In this document: positions 36,181 to 44,049 of the stretch, piece by piece
Layout of the letters: every line of letters starts with the position of its first letter
Position numbering within the stretch: position 1 is the stretch's first letter
Assembly (NCBI RefSeq): GCF_000379805.1
Contig: NZ_KB903531.1
Span: 353,130-400,958, forward strand
Direction of reading: 5' to 3'
DNA: 47,829 bases
From: Lewinella cohaerens DSM 23179
Lineage (GTDB): Bacteria; Bacteroidota; Bacteroidia; Chitinophagales; Saprospiraceae
Notes under the pieces: generated by a model
Databases searched by the model: none
Told to the model about the DNA's origin: nothing
The model's input: only the letters and a program-made list of their open reading frames with translations
Translations under genes and position numbers: made by a program

Positions 36181-37740
36181 ATGATGATTAAAATGAAAGC
36201 ATATAAATATTTATTCGCCTTGATACTTGGTTTATCAATGGTGGCATGTTCGGACTTAGAAGAGAACGCAATAAGCGAATTGGAGCCCGATGAGCGTGTG
36301 GTCGATTTGCAAACAGTAGAGACTACCATTGCTGGTGCTTATGGTAATTTATCGGCTAGAGCATTTTTGTCTAGAGGATTGGGCTTACCGATTATGCTGC
36401 GTTCAGATATGGTAGCTATAGGAAACCCTACCACTGCGGCTGAAAGAATTGAACACGATATATTTACTGTCTCGGCAACTAATCCACTGATTTTAAATCC
36501 GTCTAATCCTGAAAGAAGTTTCTGGCCTCGGCTCTATCAGATGGTGAGAGGTGCCAATGAGACCTTGCGAGAGGTAGCTGCTCTTGAAGAACAAAACCCT
36601 GGGGTGAGTGAAGAAATAGCAGGACGAGCGCGATTCATTAGAGCTTATGCCTACTATCATTTGGTCAGACTTTTTGGAGACATTCCATATTTGGACGAGA
36701 AAATTACTACTGCTGAAGCATCAGTGGCACCAAGAACACCTGTAGAAACTGTATATGAGAACATCATTGCAGATTTTGAATATGCCAAGGAATGGTTACC
36801 AGACTCACGAGCTAACAGAGCCCTTCCTGGCAAAGCAGCCGCTAGTGCTTTTCTCGCTAGTGTTTACCTAACCAGAGGAGAATATCAACTGGCTTACAAT
36901 GAAGCTACTGATATCATCAATAAGGCAGGAACCTACAACTTGGCATTGGAGCCGGACTATCGGAATATCTTTCATGCAGAGAATACCAATTTTTCTCTAG
37001 AGCCAATTTTTGTAATAGACTTTGTTGCAACCAATATTAATGATGAATCCAGAGATTATCTAGCTGCTTTCACTGGTTTCTTTGGTCAAGCAACTTATTA
37101 CCCTTCAGGTGGATGGTCTGTTATGGTGCCAGCTCAAAAAGTATATGATACTTGGGAAGATGGAGACTACAGAAAGGACGTCTGTTTTGATGATGAAGCA
37201 TTAGATAACAGTGGTAATCTAATTCCTTTTACTGCTTTTTCTAGCTTAGATGGTCGTAATACGAATCGTCCACATATTTCTAAGTACACAGCAATGGCGG
37301 GCGACTTGCCACAAGCGAATACTAGCGGAAGAGATTCGGAATCCAATTACCAGTTGATGCGCTATGCCGAAGTGCTATTAATCGCTGCGGAGGCTGCTGC
37401 TGAACTTGGTAATACGGCAGAGGCCGACCAATGGATTAATATGATAAGAGAAAGAGCGAGAAATGGAGATGGAACTGGTGCTCCTAGTGCTGCACCTGCC
37501 AACATCTCGGGAGCGACTGTTGAAGATGTGCTAGAGGAAAGAAGATTAGAGCTTGCCTTTGAGCATAAAAGATGGTACGATATCGTCAGAAGAAAAATGG
37601 GAAATGAGGTGTTCGGACCAAATGGTTTTGAAGCCGAACTTCCAACACGAAACTTTGATCCATCTAGGGACTATTTGCTGCCAATTCCTCCATTGGAAAT
37701 TACAAACAACCCTAATTTGACCCAAAACCCCGGGTACTAG
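36181..37740 (+). CDS. susD: SusD/RagB-type surface glycan-binding lipoprotein
   Basis: 519 residues with lipobox MVAC (Cys23). TPR-like helices typical of SusD: IAGRARFIRAYAYYHLVRLF with GDIPYLDE, KAAASAFLASVYLTRGEY, and the C-terminal RYAEVLLIAAEAAAELG, ..LEERRLELAFEHKRWYDIVR and LLPIPPLEI. It caps the SusC transporter and captures the oligosaccharide. The second Met at 36193 is a possible start as well. It should be co-transcribed with susC from operator O3. Confidence 0.96.
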   Translation: MMIKMKAYKYLFALILGLSMVACSDLEENAISELEPDERVVDLQTVETTIAGAYGNLSARAFLSRGLGLPIMLRSDMVAIGNPTTAAERIEHDIFTVSATNPLILNPSNPERSFWPRLYQMVRGANETLREVAALEEQNPGVSEEIAGRARFIRAYAYYHLVRLFGDIPYLDEKITTAEASVAPRTPVETVYENIIADFEYAKEWLPDSRANRALPGKAAASAFLASVYLTRGEYQLAYNEATDIINKAGTYNLALEPDYRNIFHAENTNFSLEPIFVIDFVATNINDESRDYLAAFTGFFGQATYYPSGGWSVMVPAQKVYDTWEDGDYRKDVCFDDEALDNSGNLIPFTAFSSLDGRNTNRPHISKYTAMAGDLPQANTSGRDSESNYQLMRYAEVLLIAAEAAAELGNTAEADQWINMIRERARNGDGTGAPSAAPANISGATVEDVLEERRLELAFEHKRWYDIVRRKMGNEVFGPNGFEAELPTRNFDPSRDYLLPIPPLEITNNPNLTQNPGY

Positions 37741-37756
37741 TCAGGGCATTATTGAG

Positions 37757-37883
37757 AAGATTCAAGGTTCCTCCTTCTTTAGAGAACAGCACGAAAATAA
37801 TCCAGATAATTATCGGAATTATTTTCTGCGAAATACTCTAGGAAACAGCACCAAAATAAGTGCTTGGAGGAAGCTTGAATCTT
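37757..37883. repeat. Nested inverted-repeat element, copy C, between susD and PL7
   Basis: Outer arms AAGATTCAAGGTTCCTCC (37757-37774) and GGAGGAAGCTTGAATCTT (37866-37883) are inverted with one mismatch. Inside is GAGAACAGCACGAAAATAAT..ATTATTTTCTGCGAAATAC (37782-37836), itself a hairpin, followed by a partial second start AGGAAACAGCACCAAAATAAG (37840-37860). The GAACAGCACGAAAA and TTTTCTGCGAAATAC ends match those of copies A and B. Confidence 0.75.
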
Positions 37884-37998
37884 TCCCTAATTATACGGAT
37901 ACTCTTAATGTACCAAACATCCTCTTAGTTGGACATTTTCCATGCTTGGCTTGGATATTTCCTACTCAATACTCTTCGCCCCTTTCAAAAAAATAATT

Positions 37999-40815
37999 AT
38001 GAAAACGTCATTTAGCTGTAACTTTCTAAGTATAAGACAACTTGAATTTTCTTATATTTTACCTTACACTCGATCTGTTTTTCTGCTATTAGTAATGAGT
38101 ATGGTAGTTAGTTCTGCTACGGCACAAGATTTAGATCCCAACCTTCCTCCCGGTGGGAATTTTGATCTTTCTTACTGGAAACTTACCCGTCCAAATCAAC
38201 AAGAACGAGATGCAGAACAACTGGTAGGTGGCTATGAAGTGGATGGTGAATTCTACACCGATCCGGTTACTGGCGCCATGGTATTTTGGTGCCCCAACGA
38301 TGGAGCTACAGGTGGTAGCAGCTATCCAAGGAACGAGTTAAGAGAAATGATTCGTAGACTTGACACCAGCATTCCTACTCAAGGAATAAATAAAAACAAC
38401 TGGGTATTTTCTTCTTCTACGATGGAAAACCAAGAAGCTGCTGGAGGCGTAGACGGCATTATGACTGCCACCGTAGCTGTGGATCATGTGTCTGAAACCT
38501 CTGATGCGAGCTTTAAGGTAGGTCGAACTATCGTTGGGCAAATACACGCCTCCAATGATGAGCCTTGTAGATTGTATTATCGCAAATTGCCAGGGAACAC
38601 CAAGGGGGCTATTTATTTCGCTCATGAACCTACTACTGGCCCTGAACAATGGTACGAAATGATTGGTAGTAGAAGTGATGGTGTACCCGATCCAGTAGAT
38701 GGGATTGCCTTAGGTGAACAGTTTAGCTACGAGATTAAGGTAATTGGCAATCTTCTGACGGTAACCATCATGAGAGAGGGTATGGATGATGTTGTTCAAG
38801 AAGTAGATATGACAGATAGTGGCTTTGCTGATGATTGGATGTACTTCAAAGCAGGAAACTATAACCAAAACAATGCTGGAGATCCCGACGAATATGCGCA
38901 AGTATCTTTCTTTGCTTTAGATGTTACGCACTTTGCCCCTACCCCACCAACCGCCTATCTTGCCCCATCTGATATACCAAGATTTCAACCTTTTCTCGCA
39001 GAATGCAAATTACAAGGTCCTACCAGCTCAACGCTTCGCGACAGAGATGCACTTAATTCTGGCTATACGCATCCCGAGTGGTTCTATGTAGTTGATGGTG
39101 ATAAAATACGGTTCAATCAATCTGGTGATAGCCAACGAACAGAACTCCGGAATGAAACGAATTGGGACCTCAACGACGAGAATCGATCGCTGCACGGAAG
39201 AATTGACATTGTAGAGCAGACTTGTGATCAGGTGACTGTAATGCAGATTCATGATGATGCCAATGCTGGTAGTGGACCTAACAAACCCTTACTGAGAATA
39301 TATAAACACAATAACAAAGTACCTACTAATCATTTGTGGGCGGCAATTAAAACAGACGACGGAGGATCCAACACCACTCATGTGGACCTTGGAGAAGACC
39401 CCGGTGGATATTTTAACTGTGATATTCGATTGGTTGATGGAAATATGATCATAGATTTTGAAGGAGAAGAAAAGGTGAATATGGATGTCTCCTACTGGAC
39501 CTGGCCTAGTTATTGGAAAGCAGGGGTTTACCTTCAGGATGCTGGTGAAGCAACTGCACATTTTGATGAACTATTTGAAGAAGATGGTTCGCCACAAAAC
39601 TATTCCCCTTCTGTCAGTATAACTGATCCTGCCAACGGTACTAATTTCTTACCCGGTAGTGACATCACGATTACCGTTGACGCGGTAGATTCTGATGGTT
39701 CCGTTACAGCGGTAGAGTTTATTGAAGGCGGTGGTAATATACTTGGAGAAGACACTACTGCTCCCTATTCGTTTACCTGGACAAATGTACCTGAGGGAGC
39801 CTATACATTGACAGCCAGAGCTACCGATAATGAAGGAGGGTCAAAGACCTCCTTAAGTACCAATATTACGGTTCAGGTTCCGATAGATGTGACTGGAGTG
39901 GACATGGCTGAGCTTACCGGACCAATTGCTGTTGGGGCTAATCTCCAATTAGAAACACTCGTTTCTCCTGGAGATGCCACCAATCAAAATTTGATTTTTG
40001 AGTCTGACGATACAAGCGTTGCTACAGTAACAGAAAGCGGCTTACTGTCCGCGATTTCCGAGGGGGAGGTGACCATCACAGTAACAACAGTTGCCGGAGG
40101 ATTTACCGATTCGCAAACCTTAGATGTACTCACTCCTTCCGATGACTTCAACTGGGCATTGGGGCAGCCGGTTGTAGGTACCGGTACGCCAGATGGTAAC
40201 AACGATGAAGATAAGCTTGTAGATGATGATACCGGTACGCGTTGGGCTGTATCAGGCTTTCCACAATCTGCAACTGTTGATTTAGAAGGGAATATAAAGA
40301 TAACCCAGACAGAAGTTACCTGCTACCAAGACAGAGCTTATCAATTCATTATTGAAGGTGCTTTAAATGAAGATGGCCCCTTTACCACTATCATAGACAG
40401 ATCAAATAATAATATTCCAGGTACTGCTATTGCGCCTATTATCAATGCTGTAGATAGTATTGAAGCCAGATTCGTAAGAATAACGGTATCGGGTGCAGAT
40501 ATTTATACTGGTCCATGGGTAAGTCTTACGGAATTGAGAGTGTTTGGTGACGGTGAACGGACATTTACAAATGTGACGGAATTAGAGGAAGAAAAAATAC
40601 AAATATCTCCCAACCCTGCCTCATCTATCGTAACAATAGAAGCCGGGGATGAATACGATGCCGTGGTCGTTTATGACGCAACAGGAAGAAGCGTCATCCA
40701 AAAACCGATTAATAAGTTAATAACCCTGGATATAAGTGGACTTCAATCAGGAACTTACTTTATAAAGCTTGAAGGCCGTAACAAGTCCGAAGTTCGTAAG
40801 CTTATAAAACGCTAA
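37999..40815 (+). CDS. Multidomain alginate lyase with two PL7 domains, CBM-like and T9SS domains
   Basis: 938 residues from the ATG at 37999 (the frame is open from 37942); the signal ends near residue 43 (VVSSATAQ). PL7 domain A about 46-313: YPRNELREM (109-117), GQIHA (180-184), YFKAGNYNQN (282-291). PL7 domain B about 327-530: QRTELRNE (379-386), MQIHDD (415-420), YWKAGVYLQD (505-514). Both keep the Arg, Gln-His and Tyr expected of a PL7 active site. Then an Ig-like domain (536-626), a Big_2-type domain (631-711), an F5/8 type C (CBM32-like) domain (715-853) and a T9SS domain (861-938). It cleaves alginate by beta-elimination outside the cell. It is flanked by repeat elements C and B. Confidence 0.93.
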   Translation: MKTSFSCNFLSIRQLEFSYILPYTRSVFLLLVMSMVVSSATAQDLDPNLPPGGNFDLSYWKLTRPNQQERDAEQLVGGYEVDGEFYTDPVTGAMVFWCPNDGATGGSSYPRNELREMIRRLDTSIPTQGINKNNWVFSSSTMENQEAAGGVDGIMTATVAVDHVSETSDASFKVGRTIVGQIHASNDEPCRLYYRKLPGNTKGAIYFAHEPTTGPEQWYEMIGSRSDGVPDPVDGIALGEQFSYEIKVIGNLLTVTIMREGMDDVVQEVDMTDSGFADDWMYFKAGNYNQNNAGDPDEYAQVSFFALDVTHFAPTPPTAYLAPSDIPRFQPFLAECKLQGPTSSTLRDRDALNSGYTHPEWFYVVDGDKIRFNQSGDSQRTELRNETNWDLNDENRSLHGRIDIVEQTCDQVTVMQIHDDANAGSGPNKPLLRIYKHNNKVPTNHLWAAIKTDDGGSNTTHVDLGEDPGGYFNCDIRLVDGNMIIDFEGEEKVNMDVSYWTWPSYWKAGVYLQDAGEATAHFDELFEEDGSPQNYSPSVSITDPANGTNFLPGSDITITVDAVDSDGSVTAVEFIEGGGNILGEDTTAPYSFTWTNVPEGAYTLTARATDNEGGSKTSLSTNITVQVPIDVTGVDMAELTGPIAVGANLQLETLVSPGDATNQNLIFESDDTSVATVTESGLLSAISEGEVTITVTTVAGGFTDSQTLDVLTPSDDFNWALGQPVVGTGTPDGNNDEDKLVDDDTGTRWAVSGFPQSATVDLEGNIKITQTEVTCYQDRAYQFIIEGALNEDGPFTTIIDRSNNNIPGTAIAPIINAVDSIEARFVRITVSGADIYTGPWVSLTELRVFGDGERTFTNVTELEEEKIQISPNPASSIVTIEAGDEYDAVVVYDATGRSVIQKPINKLITLDISGLQSGTYFIKLEGRNKSEVRKLIKR

Positions 40816-40822
40816 ATATTTA

Positions 40823-41018
40823 AGGAACAGCAAGAAAACAAAATACGATTGGCTACGCCGCTACTACGTGGTCGCTTTGCGGCTACTTTGTAGTCTGTTT
40901 TCCATAATAGTTAACTAAATGATTCATTTCAAATGTGTTAACTATTATGGAAAACCTGAAGAGACCTCGAAGAAAGAGCGAAGCTAATCGCATTTTTTAT
41001 TTTATGTGCAATACTAAG
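40823..41018 (+). repeat. Nested inverted-repeat element, copy B, between PL7 and PL6 genes
   Basis: Begins AGGAACAGCAAGAAAACAAAAT and ends TGTGCAATACTAAG. Outer arms AAAATACGATTGGCT / AGCTAATCGCATTTT and a perfect inner pair GTTTTCCATAATAGTTAAC / GTTAACTATTATGGAAAAC (about 40896-40914 and 40936-40954) nest around a 21-base core. It aligns with copy A (opposite strand) but has about 45 extra bases, including CTACTACGTGG..CTACTTTGTAG, on the left. It fills essentially the whole intergenic gap. Confidence 0.85.
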
Positions 41019-41023
41019 TCCCT

Positions 41024-42958
41024 ATGAAACTTCCTCTTCTGTTTTCGTTTTTATTCGTTAGTGTTCTGGTAAGTGCCCAAAACCGCTATGATGTTTCGTC
41101 TCAATCAGAGTTCAATACCGCCCAAGACCTGGCAAACGCAGGGGATACAATAGCATGGGTGCAGGGTACGTATTCCGATACTCGTATGGATATTGATAAA
41201 GATGGATTAATAGTAACCGCAATACCGTACGGAACTGTTTTATTTACAGGAGTATCTAGAGTTGTCATCAATGGTGATGATGTCACTTTTTCTGGCTTTC
41301 AATATATTGGAGGTTTTGTCCCCACTTTAGATGTAATTAGAGTATATGGAAGTGATGTGTTGATTACGCAGGTAAACATTCAAAATTACACGAGCTTCAA
41401 GTATCTCAGGGTGTATGAAGAATCCAGAAGAACGACCATTAGCTATTGTAATTTCGAGAATCGACTCAACTTAGATGATCAGAATATACTCTCCATATTA
41501 GTAGATGATGAACCCGGCTATCACAAGATTCAATATTGTTCCTTTAAAAATTTCGATGGTATAGGCAATGACCAAGGTATTGAACCAATCAGAATTGGGG
41601 TCAGTTCACAATGGGATTTAGATAGTCGTACACTTGTGGAGTATTGCTACTTTACGCAGTGCAATGGAGATGGTGAAATTATCTCGCACAAGTCCAGACA
41701 AAATGTTTATCGCTATAATACCTTTGAAAACAACCCGGTAGCTGAACTTGTACTAAGACATGGTGATGAAGGAATCGTCTACGGCAATTTTTTTCTGAAT
41801 AATATGGGAGGAATTAGAATACGAGAGGGTTCTAATCATTTCATTTACAACAACTATTTCGAGGGACAAGATCGAAGAACAATTTACTTACAAAACGACC
41901 CGTCTGACCCTTTATCTGATATTCACATTTATCATAACACGATTATCGATTCGGAGGAATTCAGACTGGGAGGTAATGGAAATAACCCGCCCACCAATGT
42001 TATCATTGCTAATAATGTTTTTACAGATCCAAAAACGCAATTATTTGACGAAGACACTGGAAATGAAACATGGATTGGCAATCTTTCCTTTGGTACCCTA
42101 GGGATTGACTCCCCATCATCTGGGCTTTCTAATACTGACCCTGAGCTTGTTGAAAACATCGAGGGCTTTTTTCAGCCAGCATCCAACAGCCCGGTTATTG
42201 CCGCAGCTAGTGCTGGCTACCCAGTAGTTCCTCTTTATCCAGGCATGGATTATGATAATGAAATATTGTTTGATTTGATGATAGAACCGAGACCGGTATC
42301 AATAGCCGATCGAGCGATTGGTGCTTCTGAATTTTCATCAACAGTCAATGTCCAGCCACATGCTACTGAAATGAATACAGGTCCTTCCTACTTATTTGAC
42401 AACCTGGTCAATTATATTGCGGCCAATGTATCACAGCTTTATATTGGAGGAGAAGGAGAGAATAGGTCTATTGTGATTTCCAGTAATATCGATTGGACCA
42501 TAACGAGTAGTACAAGCTGGATATCAACCAACCTTTCATCTGGATCGGGAGATGCCCAACTCACTGTAACGATTGATGCAAACGAAGAGAACGTTAATAG
42601 ATCGGGAACATTGACAATTACTGGTGGCACACAATCGGTGACTATTAATGTGTTTCAAGATCCCGGTGGACCGGTTGGTGTGCAGGAAAACCTTAAAAGT
42701 GAAGTACTTTTATTTCCAAACCCAACAGATGGCAGCGTAAGGTTGAGTAATTTACCATCAGGAATCTACAGTTCTCATTTAGAGCTAGTTGATCTGGCCG
42801 GAAGAAGTCTTTTCTCAAAGGAGTATCGAATAGATAATAATGAATTGTTGGTTGATTTGGACAAATTGGTGCCTGGTACTTATATATTGAATATAAAATT
42901 CATGCTTCAAAATGGCACTATTTACAGGGAGTTGACCCGTAGGGTGGTGAGAAATTAA
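41024..42958 (+). CDS. PL6 family alginate lyase with BACON and T9SS domains
   Basis: 644 residues. Signal peptide 1-18 (FVSVLVSA). Parallel beta-helix of PL6 (chondroitinase B/alginate lyase type) about 20-400, with NGDGEIISHKS (Lys223 as Bronsted base) and ELVLRHG (Arg245), the two catalytic residues of the family, and metal-site residues in NGDGE. A BACON-type beta domain (about 455-550, SSNIDWTITSSTSWIS) and a T9SS sorting domain (about 562-644) follow. PL6 enzymes act on MG or poly-G alginate, complementing PL7. It follows the dual-PL7 gene across repeat element B. Confidence 0.93.
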   Translation: MKLPLLFSFLFVSVLVSAQNRYDVSSQSEFNTAQDLANAGDTIAWVQGTYSDTRMDIDKDGLIVTAIPYGTVLFTGVSRVVINGDDVTFSGFQYIGGFVPTLDVIRVYGSDVLITQVNIQNYTSFKYLRVYEESRRTTISYCNFENRLNLDDQNILSILVDDEPGYHKIQYCSFKNFDGIGNDQGIEPIRIGVSSQWDLDSRTLVEYCYFTQCNGDGEIISHKSRQNVYRYNTFENNPVAELVLRHGDEGIVYGNFFLNNMGGIRIREGSNHFIYNNYFEGQDRRTIYLQNDPSDPLSDIHIYHNTIIDSEEFRLGGNGNNPPTNVIIANNVFTDPKTQLFDEDTGNETWIGNLSFGTLGIDSPSSGLSNTDPELVENIEGFFQPASNSPVIAAASAGYPVVPLYPGMDYDNEILFDLMIEPRPVSIADRAIGASEFSSTVNVQPHATEMNTGPSYLFDNLVNYIAANVSQLYIGGEGENRSIVISSNIDWTITSSTSWISTNLSSGSGDAQLTVTIDANEENVNRSGTLTITGGTQSVTINVFQDPGGPVGVQENLKSEVLLFPNPTDGSVRLSNLPSGIYSSHLELVDLAGRSLFSKEYRIDNNELLVDLDKLVPGTYILNIKFMLQNGTIYRELTRRVVRN

Positions 42959-43228
42959 TCACACCTTTTTGTTCTCGACAGTTCGGGTAACCAGTATCTT
43001 GGATTTGTATCTCCTATACTAATTGTAGCATTATTTTTCTACCGCTGTACCACAAATAGGCCATACAGGGAATTGCTGCTATTTATTAAGGGGAAGTGCT
43101 TGCTTTATGCTATTTTAGCACATATCACCTGCCTCCGAGCTTATCTTCCATTGCAAATTCAATATCAAGTGTTGTATTTGAGGTCTTCGCACAAAAAAAA
43201 TTTGGCAAATCGGAAATATGACTTATAT

Positions 43229-43257
43229 TTGGTCAACCAATTTATGGTTAACCAATT
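43229..43257. promoter_or_regulatory. FadR-type double operator O4 before regulator 2
   Basis: TTGGTCAACCAA (43229-43240) directly followed by ATGGTTAACCAAT (43244-43256, core GGTTAACC 43246-43253). The pair matches O2 in order and spacing. The regulator start is about 30 bases downstream. Confidence 0.8.
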
Positions 43258-43285
43258 TTACGCCCAGCTTCTATAATAAACAGGG

Positions 43286-43990
43286 ATGTTAGAAAATTTC
43301 AATGAAATCAAGGTAGAATCATCAGTAGATAAGCTTATCAAGCAAATCAAAGAGCTGATTACTACTGGACAACTGACTCCGGGAGATCGCCTACCTGCTG
43401 AGCGAAAGTTGGCAGAACGACTTGGCATCAGTCGTTCAAATGTTAGAGATGCCATACAGAAGCTGGAGTTTTATGGCATACTGAAGACATTACCACAAAG
43501 TGGTACGGTGGTCGCTGGTATTGGAATAACGGCTTTAGAAGGGCTAATTACGGATGTATTAAAATTGGAGAAAAGTGACTTTACTTCTTTAGTGGAAACA
43601 CGAGTTATTCTGGAAACCTCTGCGGCGCACTTTGCAGCAGAGCGCCGCACAAAGGATGACTTAGCAGAAATAAAGAAAACACTAAAAGCATACGAACTCA
43701 AAGTAAAGCAAGGAGAACCTGCCATTGAGGAAGATTTGCTTTTTCACCTAAAAATTGCAGAAGCAAGTAAAAACGTGGTGTTAAAGTCTCTGATGCTGAT
43801 CATAACGCCAGATATCATTAAAAACTTTACTCAATATAAGGTTTGTGATGATGAGACAGAATACAAGGCATTTCATGAGCATCAGCTCGTTCTTAAGCAT
43901 ATTACAGATAAATATAGTCAGGGAGCGGCAGAAGTTATGCGCAAGCATTTACGTGATGTAATAGACTTCAGCCGGTCGACCGTATTTTAA
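43286..43990 (+). CDS. FadR-subfamily GntR regulator 2 of the alginate locus
   Basis: 234 residues, same architecture as the regulator at 28247: winged helix with GDRLPAERKLAERLGISR, wing PQSGTVVAG, and FCD domain with DLLFHLKIAEAS and later His residues. The middle region PQSGTVVAG-IGITALEGLITDV.. is nearly identical between the two; the C-terminal 60 residues have drifted most. It is likely to bind the same palindrome, which lies before both genes. The PL17 gene starts 60 bases later and may share its transcript. Confidence 0.9.
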   Translation: MLENFNEIKVESSVDKLIKQIKELITTGQLTPGDRLPAERKLAERLGISRSNVRDAIQKLEFYGILKTLPQSGTVVAGIGITALEGLITDVLKLEKSDFTSLVETRVILETSAAHFAAERRTKDDLAEIKKTLKAYELKVKQGEPAIEEDLLFHLKIAEASKNVVLKSLMLIITPDIIKNFTQYKVCDDETEYKAFHEHQLVLKHITDKYSQGAAEVMRKHLRDVIDFSRSTVF

Positions 43991-44049
43991 TCACAGTTCT
44001 ATTGTTGATTACTTTCTTTTACTCACTTTGATTTTTAAACTTAAAAATA

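Noticed and set aside
40854-40900. Insertion sequence end inside element B
   Set aside because: The extra sequence is only about 45 bases, codes for nothing and shows no target duplication.
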